A DNA stretch of 64,000 nucleotides from Paraflavitalea pollutisoli (GTDB lineage: Bacteria > Bacteroidota > Bacteroidia > Chitinophagales > Chitinophagaceae), in the NCBI RefSeq assembly GCF_029360705.1, contig NZ_JARKMX010000008.1, positions 1,301,949 to 1,365,948 on the forward strand, in the 5' to 3' direction. Within the stretch, counting starts at the first letter, position 1. Each line of letters starts with the position of its first letter. The notes beneath the pieces were generated by a model. It made no database searches. It was not told the DNA's origin and was given only the letters and a program-made list of their open reading frames with translations. A program made the position numbers and the translations under genes. Of the stretch, positions 34,927 through 43,646 are shown piece after piece.

Positions 34927-35994
34927 CTACCAATCGCCGTACGCGCCAAACCAGGCAGCCCCCAGCAACCCCGTCTTGTCGTTTTTGATGATCCGGATAG
35001 GCACGCCTTCGAGCAGGTGTTGCATCCGGTCGCTGTCCATATAATGCCGGAAAAACGACTCCTGCTGCAGCAAGGGGGCGATCTTCGGAGGAATACCACC
35101 ACCGAGGAATACACCGCCGGTGGCTTTCATCTTCAGCACCAGGTTGCACGTTTCGCGGGCGATATAGCGTACAAACAGGTCCATGGTCTCTACGCAGATG
35201 GCCGCTTTATTTTGCAGGGCCGCCTGGCTGATCACGGCAGAATCGTCTTTTTCCGTGGCCAGCTGTTCGGTGAGCCAGGCTGGTTCTTCTTTGCGCTTCA
35301 CGTCGCGCAGGAAGGTATAGATGCTGGTGATGGCGGGACCGGCAGCCACCATTTCCCAGCTTACGACAGCCTCTTTTTGCTGCAGGTATTTGGCCAGCTC
35401 CATATCGAGGTCGGTACGTGGCGAGAAGTCGCAGTGCCCTCCTTCCGTGGGGAAGGGAAAATAGGATTGGCCGTTCCAGAACAGGCCCGCCTGTCCCAGT
35501 CCGGTACCGGGGGCTATGATGGCCATATTACCGACCGCGGGTATTTTACCGGCATGCAGGGTAATAAAGTCTTCGGGTTTTAAAGCGGCGAGGCCATAAG
35601 CCATGGCTTCGAGATCATTGATAAGGACCACCTTCTCCACGTTGGTAGACCGGGCAATTTCGGCCTGATCAAGTACCCAACTGAGGTTGGTGAGGTCTAC
35701 TTTACCGTTGAGTACCGGACCGGCTACCCCCAGGCTGATCCTGTCGGGCAATGGCTGGTCGTAGTCGGAAATAAAATGCTGTATGATCGAGGTCAGCGAC
35801 TGATACTCGGTAGAGGCGTAACGGGCTGCCTGGATCTGCCGGATGCCTTCCGGGGTCACCTTATAGGTGGCCAGGTTGGTCTTGGTGCCGCCAATATCCC
35901 CTGCCAGCACGGTAATACCGCTGGCCGGCACCTCATGGCGCCGGGGAAGTGACAATGGGATGGGCTGCTGGTTGATAACTCCTGTCTTTTCCAT
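34927..35994 (-). CDS. glk: Glucokinase (Glk family)
   Basis: 355 residues. The phosphate-binding motif is AGDIGGTKTNLATYK. NDLEAMAYGL contains the catalytic Asp, APGTGLGQAGLFW the adenine/phosphate loop, and EGGHCDFSP the glucose-contact region of Glk-type kinases (not ROK, whose zinc CxCGxxG motif is absent). It phosphorylates glucose to glucose-6-phosphate in the cytoplasm, feeding sugars released by the PUL enzymes into glycolysis. The reading frame starts at 35994, about 28 nt after a TATTTTTA box. Confidence 0.92.
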   Translation of the reverse strand: MEKTGVINQQPIPLSLPRRHEVPASGITVLAGDIGGTKTNLATYKVTPEGIRQIQAARYASTEYQSLTSIIQHFISDYDQPLPDRISLGVAGPVLNGKVDLTNLSWVLDQAEIARSTNVEKVVLINDLEAMAYGLAALKPEDFITLHAGKIPAVGNMAIIAPGTGLGQAGLFWNGQSYFPFPTEGGHCDFSPRTDLDMELAKYLQQKEAVVSWEMVAAGPAITSIYTFLRDVKRKEEPAWLTEQLATEKDDSAVISQAALQNKAAICVETMDLFVRYIARETCNLVLKMKATGGVFLGGGIPPKIAPLLQQESFFRHYMDSDRMQHLLEGVPIRIIKNDKTGLLGAAWFGAYGDW

Positions 35995-36307
35995 AAAATG
36001 TAGCTATAAATGAGATAGTTGTAAAAATAACGAATTGCTGCAAAGAAAGCCAGCCCCGATTAACTTATCCACACCGATCACATTCATCCGAAATCGCAGA
36101 CTGCACAGCTAATCAACGTATTCTCACAGTTTTAACAAATTTCCGGCTCGGTTATTGTAATAAGTGAGACCAAGTTATTAACTTGCAAGTACGCTGTAAT
36201 ATTCCCATCCAATTTCCGCCCGACTCCAATCCCCCTGAATGACTACCGGTGTGTCGTCGTACCTCGACAAAAGCTATACTGCTCTTGTACATGCTTATCG
36301 ATGAATT
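35995..36307. promoter_or_regulatory. Divergent promoter region of glk and the GYF gene
   Basis: 313 bp without a gene. On the minus strand TATTTTTA (36022-36029) fits the TAnnTTTA box, 28 nt before glk. The right half is AT-rich (around 36120-36180), with no exact box for the GYF-domain gene. Confidence 0.35.
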
Positions 36308-37747
36308 ATGAACCAGTATTTATTACTCCGTGATAACAAGCAAACGGGGCCTTACTCAGTGGAGGAGTTAATCAAAAAGGGCCTTAAACCTTATGACCTC
36401 GTATGGTTGGATGGGAAAAGTGCGGCCTGGCGGTATCCCAGCGAAATTGCCGAACTGAAAGCCTTTGCCCCCACGGTGGAAGAACAACCGTATGACCGGT
36501 TCTATAAAAAGCAGAACGCCCTCAAAGCCACTGCAGCAAACAATACCCAGCAGCAAACCAGCAAGACCGAAGAACCTGCACCGGTGGCAGCAATACCTAC
36601 ACAACAAGTCATTGCCAATAAAAAGATCTATGTAACTCTGCCGGCTGGTATGACCAGCAGAATACCCAGCACGCCTGCTGTCACCACGGAGCAACCGGTG
36701 CAAACAGCAGAAGAGGCCGTGACAGAAGCACAGGTGGCTGCCGCCAAAAAGGTGCTGGATGAGAAATTTGCCCGCCTGCGCGAAGAAAAGATGCGGCAGG
36801 CCGCCATCAGTGCCGCCAATACGGACACATACCCACCCACTTCAACGGGCAATAAAAAGACCATCCAGCAAGACCCTATAACGCCCACTGCGGAAGCAGC
36901 GGAGCCAATCGTGGAAACGCCTGGTTTTGCGGTCATCCTGGGGCAAAACCATCCCCATACGGACGATCAGCTGGCCCCGGTCATCAACATTCGCCGTGAC
37001 AACAGCAAATTGGTGATGCGCAGCATCACCGCTGCCTGCCTGTTGCTCGTTGGCGTGATTATCGGATTAATGATCAGCAATAGCCGCCAGCAACGCGACA
37101 ACACAGCCCTCGACCAACTGGTAAAACAGATCCAGGAGCGCGACCGCCAGAAGCGCGAAGTGGCGCAATATGCCGTTACTACCACGGGGGAAGCGATTGC
37201 TCAGCCGATCACCGATGAAGCAGTTCCTGCCGAACCGCCTGCTCAAAACGAGTCGGCACGGGTAAGCCCCAAGACGACGCCCGCAACGGAAACCCACTCG
37301 CTCGAAGCGCCGGTCGTGAAAGAAAATGTACCGGTGAAAGACGTATCGCAAAGACAAACGGTGAAAGTGATCCCCGCTATGGTGGCCGCCAGAACGAATG
37401 AAACGCCCCCCAGCGGTCACGACGTGCAAAAAGCACGGGAAAGCATTCACCAGCAGGTGGCCGTCGATGCCAACAAATACAAGATCGGCGTGCTGGGCGG
37501 CATATCCGACTTACAATTGACGCTTTCCAATAACAGCGGCTACCCACTCGACCAGGTAGAGGTAGCATTGCGCTACCTCGGTCCCGAAAAGCGCGTGGTT
37601 AAAACGCAAATGCTCCTGTTCAATGACCTGGCGCCGGGGGAGCAGAAAACAGTTGAGGCGCCACGTACCAATCGGGGTGTTTCAGTTGATTACGTTATTA
37701 CCCGTATTAATTCCAAAGCACTCGGATTGGCCCATGCCGGTTATTAA
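36308..37747 (+). CDS. GYF-domain membrane protein with disordered linkers
   Basis: 479 residues. Residues 1-55 are a GYF_2 domain (YLLLRDNKQTGPYSVEELI, DLVWLDG, WRYPSEI). A long Pro/Thr/Ala/Gln/Glu-rich linker follows. One transmembrane helix lies at ~238-256 (AACLLLVGVIIGLMIS), then a second polar linker. The C-terminal ~95 residues form a beta-rich domain (IGVLGGISDLQLTLSNNSGYPLDQVEVALRYLGPE) resembling an Ig-like extracytoplasmic fold. GYF_2 domains bind proline-rich peptides; here the domain would be cytoplasmic and the Ig-like domain periplasmic. Function unknown. Confidence 0.82.
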   Translation: MNQYLLLRDNKQTGPYSVEELIKKGLKPYDLVWLDGKSAAWRYPSEIAELKAFAPTVEEQPYDRFYKKQNALKATAANNTQQQTSKTEEPAPVAAIPTQQVIANKKIYVTLPAGMTSRIPSTPAVTTEQPVQTAEEAVTEAQVAAAKKVLDEKFARLREEKMRQAAISAANTDTYPPTSTGNKKTIQQDPITPTAEAAEPIVETPGFAVILGQNHPHTDDQLAPVINIRRDNSKLVMRSITAACLLLVGVIIGLMISNSRQQRDNTALDQLVKQIQERDRQKREVAQYAVTTTGEAIAQPITDEAVPAEPPAQNESARVSPKTTPATETHSLEAPVVKENVPVKDVSQRQTVKVIPAMVAARTNETPPSGHDVQKARESIHQQVAVDANKYKIGVLGGISDLQLTLSNNSGYPLDQVEVALRYLGPEKRVVKTQMLLFNDLAPGEQKTVEAPRTNRGVSVDYVITRINSKALGLAHAGY

Positions 37748-38005
37748 ATTCCGGTTAAGGCAGATAACGCTTTAAGCTATCCCAAAACGCTACAACCCTG
37801 TCTCGTGCTGCTTTTCCGCATTATCCAACCACTTACTGATGCAATAACGATTGCCAGGCTGTCAACCATGGCATAGAAATTGAATAATAGTCAACCTGCG
37901 ATTGCTATCCGTTCCCCTCTTCCTGACATAACCGTCGCCTTTGTGAATGTATCCCATCCTTTAGTGGACGGATTATGATTGTACCATCGCTAAAAACCAT
38001 CTATT

Positions 38006-38317
38006 ATGAAGAAGACCGTCGCTACGCTCCTCGTTATTGTAATCGCGGTAGCCAGTCTACATGCCGTTAGAGTTATGCAACAGTCGTACATTTCAGGAAC
38101 CATCTATCCCACCGGCGCAGCGGGCATTGTCGTAGCCATCAACGGCGACGATTCTGTAAAGATCAAACCTTCTGTGAGCGGCTTTAGTTTTGTAGTACCC
38201 CCAGGCAACTGGAAGATCCTGGTAGAAGCCAATCGCCCCTTCAAAAACATTATGGTAGACGCCAACGTGCAGGAAGGACAAACTGCACAGCTCGGTGAGA
38301 TCAAACTCATTCAATAA
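38006..38317 (+). CDS. Small exported protein with carboxypeptidase-regulatory-like fold
   Basis: 103 residues. A signal peptide or signal anchor (1-20, TVATLLVIVIAVASLHAV) precedes a short beta-sandwich (ISGTIYPTGAAGIVVAING to IKLIQ) of the carboxypeptidase-D regulatory type. No catalytic motif. It probably remains in the periplasm. A hairpin terminator follows 32 bp after the stop. Confidence 0.7.
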   Translation: MKKTVATLLVIVIAVASLHAVRVMQQSYISGTIYPTGAAGIVVAINGDDSVKIKPSVSGFSFVVPPGNWKILVEANRPFKNIMVDANVQEGQTAQLGEIKLIQ

Positions 38318-38348
38318 ATTAATTACAAGGACGGCTCAGAAACAAGAA

Positions 38349-38375
38349 AACCGGGATGCCTCACGCAGCCCGGTT
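38349..38375 (+). terminator. Intrinsic terminator
   Basis: AACCGGG (38349-38355) pairs with CCCGGTT (38369-38375), followed by CTTCTTTG. It ends the 103-residue protein transcript. The preceding AAGAA allows the stem to extend. Confidence 0.7.
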
Positions 38376-38441
38376 CTTCTTTGTATATCATCTTACTTTC
38401 ACAGCTATCACACCTGCCACAACCACTCACCCCATGATACC

Positions 38442-39137
38442 TCAACCTGCAGTACCACGTAGTATCGCCATCAATTCCGGCACGCCCTGCGTAGCGGGCT
38501 TTTCTATCTTGGTCAGGTTCATGACAGACGCCGTATAAGGAATTGTTTTATCGACAATGAACTTTCGGATAGGCCAGGGTGCGTAATTGATTAACCCCGC
38601 GGCCGGATACACCACGAGCGAAGTTCCGATCACTGCAAACAGGTCGGCATTCCTGACCAATAAAGCCGCATCTTCGATCAACGGCACCGGCTCTTTAAAC
38701 CAAACGATATTGGGTCGCAGTTGTGCGCCATCTTCGGCTTTATCACCCCATTTTATATCGCCCTGTATATCGTACACGAGCGATTCGTCGGCTTCACTGC
38801 GCATCTTGAAGATTTCACCATGCAGGTGCAGCACGCTGGTAGAGCCGGCCCGTTCGTGCAGGTCGTCGATATTTTGGGTGATGATGTGTACGTGATAATC
38901 CTTTTCCAGGTCGGCCAGCCCCTGGTGCGCAGCGTTAGGCGCCGCATCGCGTACATTGGCGCGGCGCTGGTTGTAGAAGTCAAGCACCAGTTCAGGATTC
39001 TTCTTCCAGCCACGTGGCGTGGCCACCTCCGTTACATCATACCCTTCCCACAAGCCATCGCTGTCGCGAAAGGTCTTCAATCCACTCTCTGCACTGATGC
39101 CGGCACCGGTTAATACCACGAGTTTCTTTTTGCTCAT
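38442..39137 (-). CDS. cobB: Sirtuin-type NAD-dependent protein deacylase lacking zinc-site cysteines
   Basis: 231 residues. GAGISAESGLKTFRD (residues 11-25) and TQNIDDLHERAG bind NAD, and His106 in LHLHGE is the catalytic base. Tyr55 and Arg58 (FYNQRR) form the YxxR motif of SIRT5/CobB-type enzymes, which remove succinyl and malonyl as well as acetyl groups from lysine. The usual four zinc-binding cysteines are absent; indeed no cysteine appears anywhere in the protein. The zinc-module region (FKMRSEADESLVYDIQGD) is replaced by a polar segment. Cytoplasmic. Confidence 0.9.
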   Translation of the reverse strand: MSKKKLVVLTGAGISAESGLKTFRDSDGLWEGYDVTEVATPRGWKKNPELVLDFYNQRRANVRDAAPNAAHQGLADLEKDYHVHIITQNIDDLHERAGSTSVLHLHGEIFKMRSEADESLVYDIQGDIKWGDKAEDGAQLRPNIVWFKEPVPLIEDAALLVRNADLFAVIGTSLVVYPAAGLINYAPWPIRKFIVDKTIPYTASVMNLTKIEKPATQGVPELMAILRGTAG

Positions 39138-39246
39138 ATCGGTTGTTTAAGATAGGCACGAAAATACAGCAGGCGTCCGGCAACGCCAAAGTTACCGCAA
39201 CGCCATGCTGCCATTAAAGAAGACCGGGAGACAGGAACGAAGAAAA

Positions 39247-40356
39247 CTAGCTATTGCTATCCGTGTCAGAAACGGTCGGCTGCACAGCTCCTGACGTGGA
39301 GATGGGTTGATGAACAAAAACCGGCGTGCCTTTGCTCTGTTTCCGGAAAGGCTTATAGCGCCGTACAAGCCACCACAGGATGGCTACTACTGCCCAGAGC
39401 GGCCACAAGGTGATCAACACGATCAGCAACTCGCCGATCCAGGCCAGTCCGGCTCCCAGACCGAGCAATATCCTTTGACCGAACCCTGGTGGCACATCGT
39501 TATTGACGGCAGAAGGATTCAGCACCTGGTAAAAGCTGAGCTGAATCGTACTGAAAGCAGCGGCATGCGTGAGGTACTGTACCCTGCCGGCAGCCGCTTC
39601 GATATTTTCCTGCAGGCTGTTGATCTCATTTTGCACCTGTAATATCTCTTCCATATTCTTGGCCTGGCGCAGCAGGTCTAGGTAACGGAGCCGCACTTGT
39701 TTTTTAGCTTCCAGGCGGGAGCGGGTATCGACCACTTCACCGGTTACATCTTCGGCGGTGATCTTCTTCACCCGTATTTTTTCGGCACCCGGTGTAAGGG
39801 CAGCCACGGCGGCATCGAATTGATCGACCGGCACTTTCAGCGTGAGCGTATTTTCGATCTTATAGTCCGATTCACTTTGTTCTTCGTTGGCGATATAGCC
39901 ACCCGCCGCCTGTACAGCAGTACGCAACAAGGCATGATACTTTTTGTAATCGGCCACTTCCACTTGCAGGTTGGCCGTCTTGATGATCTTTTTATCCCAG
40001 TCTACGCGGGGCGCAGGCACTTGTTGAATAGCAGGAGCGGGTTGCTGACGGGGATGCTGTTGCCGGGGAGCTGGCGGGGCTTGCTCCTCTTCCGCTCTTT
40101 CGGAAGTAAGCGACGTAGCGGTAGAGTCAGCAGCGTAACTGGCCAGATCGTCGCGGTAATCACCAGGCGCTGCTTCTTTTTCTTTGAGACGCGCATTGGC
40201 GGATACGGGGTCCTTCTTTTTTTCCAGGGCCACATCCTTCGCGGAAAAGGCGGGTTGTAAAGCCTTGGATTCGGAGATTTTTTGATCACAGGCAATAAGG
40301 GTTATGAGCAGTGCCACGGTGCATAGTGACAGCTGCCATGTCGTATTAAACTTCAT
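39247..40356 (-). CDS. DUF4349 lipoprotein
   Basis: 369 residues from the ATG at 40356, chosen because it opens a lipoprotein signal (ALLITLIACD). A polar Glu/Ala/Pro/Gln-rich linker precedes the DUF4349 domain (~130-315: IIKTANLQVEVADYKKYHALL, GGYIANEEQSESDY, LKVPVDQFDAAVAAL). A long coiled coil (~210-270, DTRSRLEAKKQVRLRYLDLLRQAKNMEEIL) lies inside it. A C-terminal transmembrane segment (~305-345, GLAWIGELLIVLITLWPLWAVVAILWWLV) follows. Function unknown. Confidence 0.85.
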   Translation of the reverse strand: MKFNTTWQLSLCTVALLITLIACDQKISESKALQPAFSAKDVALEKKKDPVSANARLKEKEAAPGDYRDDLASYAADSTATSLTSERAEEEQAPPAPRQQHPRQQPAPAIQQVPAPRVDWDKKIIKTANLQVEVADYKKYHALLRTAVQAAGGYIANEEQSESDYKIENTLTLKVPVDQFDAAVAALTPGAEKIRVKKITAEDVTGEVVDTRSRLEAKKQVRLRYLDLLRQAKNMEEILQVQNEINSLQENIEAAAGRVQYLTHAAAFSTIQLSFYQVLNPSAVNNDVPPGFGQRILLGLGAGLAWIGELLIVLITLWPLWAVVAILWWLVRRYKPFRKQSKGTPVFVHQPISTSGAVQPTVSDTDSNS

Positions 40357-40651
40357 AGCGAACTTGTTTATTGGTAAGTAATGATAGGATGCAGTATTTC
40401 CCGGATTACACAAAGAGGGCTAAAAAAGGCATTGAGGCAGCAAGTACCCGTTACCCGGGCAGCCCCTACCCGACGTATTACGCGAGCGGACACTCAAACC
40501 CAGATCCGGTACGGTACGGCCATACGCCATCAACTTCGCTGTACAACGAAAGCTATCTTACACACCCATGATATATAGTTAGTAAATAAAGAGGGGTGGC
40601 ACAAAGATGCCATGATCAACAAAGGATCGGCTGCCATCTGCACAGGGTCAA

Positions 40652-40675
40652 TAAAAAAGGGCCTGGTGGAGGCCC
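40652..40675 (-). terminator. Terminator of the EVE gene
   Basis: GGGCCT and AGGCCC form a short GC-rich stem; on the minus strand it is followed by TTTTTTAT. It lies 75 bp beyond the end of the EVE gene. The remaining 394 bp gap (40357-40750) holds the promoter of the DUF4349 gene and no recognisable gene. Confidence 0.75.
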
Positions 40676-40750
40676 TGGCAATAGCCGGGTCCGACTATTG
40701 ATATCTTGGATGCGGGAAAAGTAACCCGGAAAATTTGTTAAAACGGAAAG

Positions 40751-41161
40751 CTATTTATCACCGGCAAGTTCGAGTACCACCTTCCACTCCTCAGAAGTGA
40801 CCGGACCTACGGAAAGACGACTCAGGCGAACGAGCGCCATATTGGCAAGTCGCTTTTCCCCTTTGATCTGGGCAAGGGTGACGGGATGCTTGAGTTTTTT
40901 AACCGGCGACAGGTTCACAACGACCCAGGCATCTTCGTCGGTCGTAGGATCCTGGTAAAACTCTTTGGTCACTTTGGCAATGCCTACGATCTCCAACCCT
41001 TCATTGCTATGGTACCAAAACACCTGATCCCCTTTTTTCATCTCTTTCATGAAATTACGGGCGGCATAATTACGAACCCCATCCCAAAAAGTCTCTTTAT
41101 CCTTCACAAACTGGTCCCAGGAGTATTTAAAAGGTTCTGATTTTACAAGCCAGTAGGCCAT
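40751..41161 (-). CDS. EVE-domain (PUA-like) protein
   Basis: 136 residues, the full length of a single EVE domain: MAYWLVKSEPFKYSWDQF, WDGVRNYAARNFMKEMKKGDQVFWYHSN, and VGIAKVTKEFYQDPT. EVE domains belong to the PUA/YTH-like superfamily and bind modified bases such as 5-methylcytosine in DNA or modified RNA bases. No restriction gene is adjacent, so a housekeeping RNA- or DNA-modification reader is more likely than defence. Confidence 0.92.
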   Translation of the reverse strand: MAYWLVKSEPFKYSWDQFVKDKETFWDGVRNYAARNFMKEMKKGDQVFWYHSNEGLEIVGIAKVTKEFYQDPTTDEDAWVVVNLSPVKKLKHPVTLAQIKGEKRLANMALVRLSRLSVGPVTSEEWKVVLELAGDK

Positions 41162-42001
41162 GGTAGTAATTTAAAGACGGGTTGTTGTTAAAAAGGTAAA
41201 AATACAGCGCTGGGCGGATATTCGCGCTTTCGCCGCAGGAATTCCAAGAAATTTGGATTTTCTGCCCTTCAAAAAAATGATAAAATATAAAATCCAAGCA
41301 TCTACCCTTTTACGTACCTATTTTAACGCTACCAAATTAACTCCGCTTATAGCCGTAGTCAGTTAACCTGGCAACAATAGATAGTACAATCTTTTTATTA
41401 TACACTTGATCGATCATGTGGTGTTACCCAGGAGCTAAAAAATGGCTCTTTCGAAGGCTGGCTTTTGCCGGCCTTCCTTTTTTCATATCAACACAACACG
41501 CCGACCTGCAAGTAGCACTTCTTTACTTCTTCCTCACCCTGCAGCTATAACCTCACAACACGCATGGCCAATGGCCAACCATCAAGTAAACTATCATCAG
41601 GTGCTGCCTGCAATAAAGCATTAGCGAATAAAAACTGCACCCAATCATCCACATATACGATTTACCTTCGGGTTATAAGCAGTCTTCGACGTCTTATAAA
41701 TTTTGTTCCAACTATTTATAAGCGCACTAAAACTTTTACAAACTTTTACTTCGTATATATTTCAGCAACGGCTTCACAACCATACACCGGTCCGGTTAAA
41801 AAGGTCAGTTGCATAAAGTCCGGTTCACTACTTCGTGTCTACCCCTGTTTATTGTTGTTGAATAGTAATGGGAAAGTTCAAGGCGGTCCTGAACAAAAGG
41901 CCTCTGTGCCTGGGTAAGCCTGTACGCGTCCATTATGCCCTTTCGATGGTTACACCGTGACCATCTTGTATCAGTATTGTCTCAACCTGTAAAAACAATT
42001 T
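41162..42001. other. 840-bp gene-free region with an isolated terminator
   Basis: No coding gene is recognisable. TGATCGATCA at 41407-41416 is a perfect palindrome. At 41453-41476 GAAGGCTGGC and GCCGGCCTTC (one G-U pair, TTTT loop) are followed by CTTTTTT, a strong plus-strand terminator with no gene upstream on that strand. AACTTTTACA and AACTTTTACT repeat in tandem at 41731-41750. The right part is AT-rich and probably contains the promoter of the ferritin-like pair. Confidence 0.6.
41453..41483 (+). terminator. Orphan intrinsic terminator
   Basis: A 10 bp stem, TTTT loop and T-run oriented for the plus strand, with no plus-strand gene for more than 2 kb upstream. It may end a small RNA, or act as an attenuator in the leader of the ferritin-like genes. 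Confidence 0.75.
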
Positions 42002-42697
42002 ATGAAACTAATCAGCACAAACGTTTCAGAGGACCAGCATGTCCCCTCCACAAAAGCCGCGGGACGCAGAAAGTTCCTGGCACAAACAGCCGGCCTGCTC
42101 ACCATCGCCGCCGTGGCAGACTCTTGTAAAAAAGACAAAGACAACAACAACAACGGCATCGATCTCGGCAGTGGAGATATAGGCATATTGAACTATGCTT
42201 ATGCACTGGAACAATTAGAAGCAGCGTTCTACACCCAGGTAGTCGCTTCCCCCTTCAGTGGAATTACTGACACCGAAAAGAAATTGTTGACAGACATCCG
42301 GGATCACGAGATTGCCCACCGCGAATTCTTCAAGAATGCGCTGGGCTCCAAAGCGATCGTGGCACTCGAAGTAAACTTCGCAGCGATCAACTTTGCCAGT
42401 CGCGACAGTGTACTGGGTACCGCTAAAGCATTTGAAGACCTGGGCGTATCGGCGTACAATGGCGCCGGCAAACTCATCACCGATCCGGCCTACCTCCTCC
42501 TGGCCGGCAAGATCGTTTCGGTAGAGGCCCGGCATGCCGCACTGATCCGCGACCTGATCTCCAACGGCAGCTTCGCCGATAACACCGTCATCGATGCCAA
42601 TGGGCTCGATCTGGCTAAGGCTCCCAAAGATGTATTGATGACCGCATCGTCCTTCCTCAAATCAAAGATCAACGCAAACAATTTACCTACCACTTAA
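42002..42697 (+). CDS. Tat-exported ferritin-like protein (Ferritin_2 domain)
   Basis: 231 residues. The N-terminus has GRRKFLAQTAGLLTIAAVADSC, a twin-arginine motif with a possible lipobox. The mature part is a four-helix ferritin-like domain (Ferritin_2) with LEQLEAAFYTQVV, RDHEIAHREFFKNAL and VEARHAALIRDL, carrying the Glu and His residues expected for a di-metal site. Export by Tat fits a protein folded with metal before export. The function of the family is unknown; stress or desiccation-related roles are suggested in annotation. It is followed 12 bp later by a paralog, so both are one transcription unit. Confidence 0.88.
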   Translation: MKLISTNVSEDQHVPSTKAAGRRKFLAQTAGLLTIAAVADSCKKDKDNNNNGIDLGSGDIGILNYAYALEQLEAAFYTQVVASPFSGITDTEKKLLTDIRDHEIAHREFFKNALGSKAIVALEVNFAAINFASRDSVLGTAKAFEDLGVSAYNGAGKLITDPAYLLLAGKIVSVEARHAALIRDLISNGSFADNTVIDANGLDLAKAPKDVLMTASSFLKSKINANNLPTT

Positions 42698-42709
42698 AAA
42701 TACGGCACC

Positions 42710-43552
42710 ATGAATATCCAACAAGTAATCACGGAGATCGAAAAAGTTGACCCGGAAGTCTATGACAGGATGAATCCCCGCCGCAAAGTGATCCAGCAAT
42801 TCGCCAAGCTGGGTGGCAAACTGGCACTGAGTGCCGTGCCCCTCGCGCTGGGCAGTATGTTCAGCAAAGCCTACGGCCGTGGCACCAATGGTACCATCCT
42901 CGAAGTGCTGCAATACGCGCTGACACTGGAATACCTGGAAGCCGAATTTTATACCAAGGCAGTAGCCAGCGGCATCGTTCCCGCAGGAGCCCCCACCGGA
43001 GCCTTCACCACCATCCGCGATCATGAAAATGCACACGTAACCTTCCTGAAAGCAGCCATTACTGCCAGTGGTGGTACCCCCATTGCCAAGCCCACCTTCG
43101 ACTTCAGTGCCGGCAATGGCAGTGGCAATGGTCCGTTCAAAGCTGTATTCACTGATTACGGCTTACTATTGGCCGTAGCGCAAACGTTTGAAGATACAGG
43201 TGTGCGTGCCTACAAAGGTCGCGCAGCTGAATTGATCTCCAACAACGATGTATTGACAGCCGCCCTGCAGATCCATTCGGTAGAAGCAAGACATGCTGCA
43301 CACATTCGTTACATGCGCCGGAATTTCCTGAGCAATACGACGATCAAACCCTGGATCACCGGCAAAGACACCGGCGGTATCGGCGCAGCCGTTCAGGCAA
43401 GCTACAATGGAGAAGACCTGGCCGTACAGGCAGGCATCACCATAACGAATATCAACGGTATGAGTATTTCGGTGGATGCAGCTACAGAAGCCTTCGACGA
43501 ACCCCTCACTGACACACAGGTATTGGCGATCGTCGATCCGTTCATCGCATAA
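42710..43552 (+). CDS. Second ferritin-like protein (Ferritin_2 domain)
   Basis: 280 residues. The N-terminal region has NPRRKVIQQFAKLGGKLAL, again a twin-arginine-like signal starting ~24 residues in. The ferritin-like domain includes LTLEYLEAEFYTKAVAS, RDHENAHVTFLKAAI and HSVEARHAAHIRYM. It is longer than its upstream paralog by a C-terminal stretch of ~55 residues (KDTGGIGAAVQASYNGEDL). The pair probably forms a hetero-oligomer in the periplasm, which is inference. A long hairpin follows 31 bp after the stop. Confidence 0.88.
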   Translation: MNIQQVITEIEKVDPEVYDRMNPRRKVIQQFAKLGGKLALSAVPLALGSMFSKAYGRGTNGTILEVLQYALTLEYLEAEFYTKAVASGIVPAGAPTGAFTTIRDHENAHVTFLKAAITASGGTPIAKPTFDFSAGNGSGNGPFKAVFTDYGLLLAVAQTFEDTGVRAYKGRAAELISNNDVLTAALQIHSVEARHAAHIRYMRRNFLSNTTIKPWITGKDTGGIGAAVQASYNGEDLAVQAGITITNINGMSISVDAATEAFDEPLTDTQVLAIVDPFIA

Positions 43553-43583
43553 AGATTGTTGCAGACTGATGTTGACGAATACG

Positions 43584-43628
43584 AAAGGCCGGCCGGTTGT
43601 AGGACTACCTACATCCTGGCCGGCCTTT
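43584..43628. terminator. Bidirectional long hairpin terminator
   Basis: AAAGGCCGGCC (43584-43594) pairs perfectly with GGCCGGCCTTT (43618-43628), and TGTAGG/CCTACA pair inside the loop. It separates the convergent ferritin-like and YfiT genes. Confidence 0.85.
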
Positions 43629-43646
43629 CCAGCTATATACAGTATT

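Noticed and set aside
34710-35114. Upstream extension of the S41 protease frame
   Set aside because: It overlaps the 3' end of glk and precedes a clean signal peptide at 34709.
40751-41161. EVE protein as part of a restriction or defence island
   Set aside because: No restriction, methyltransferase or other defence gene is adjacent; neighbours are a DUF4349 lipoprotein gene and a gene-free region.
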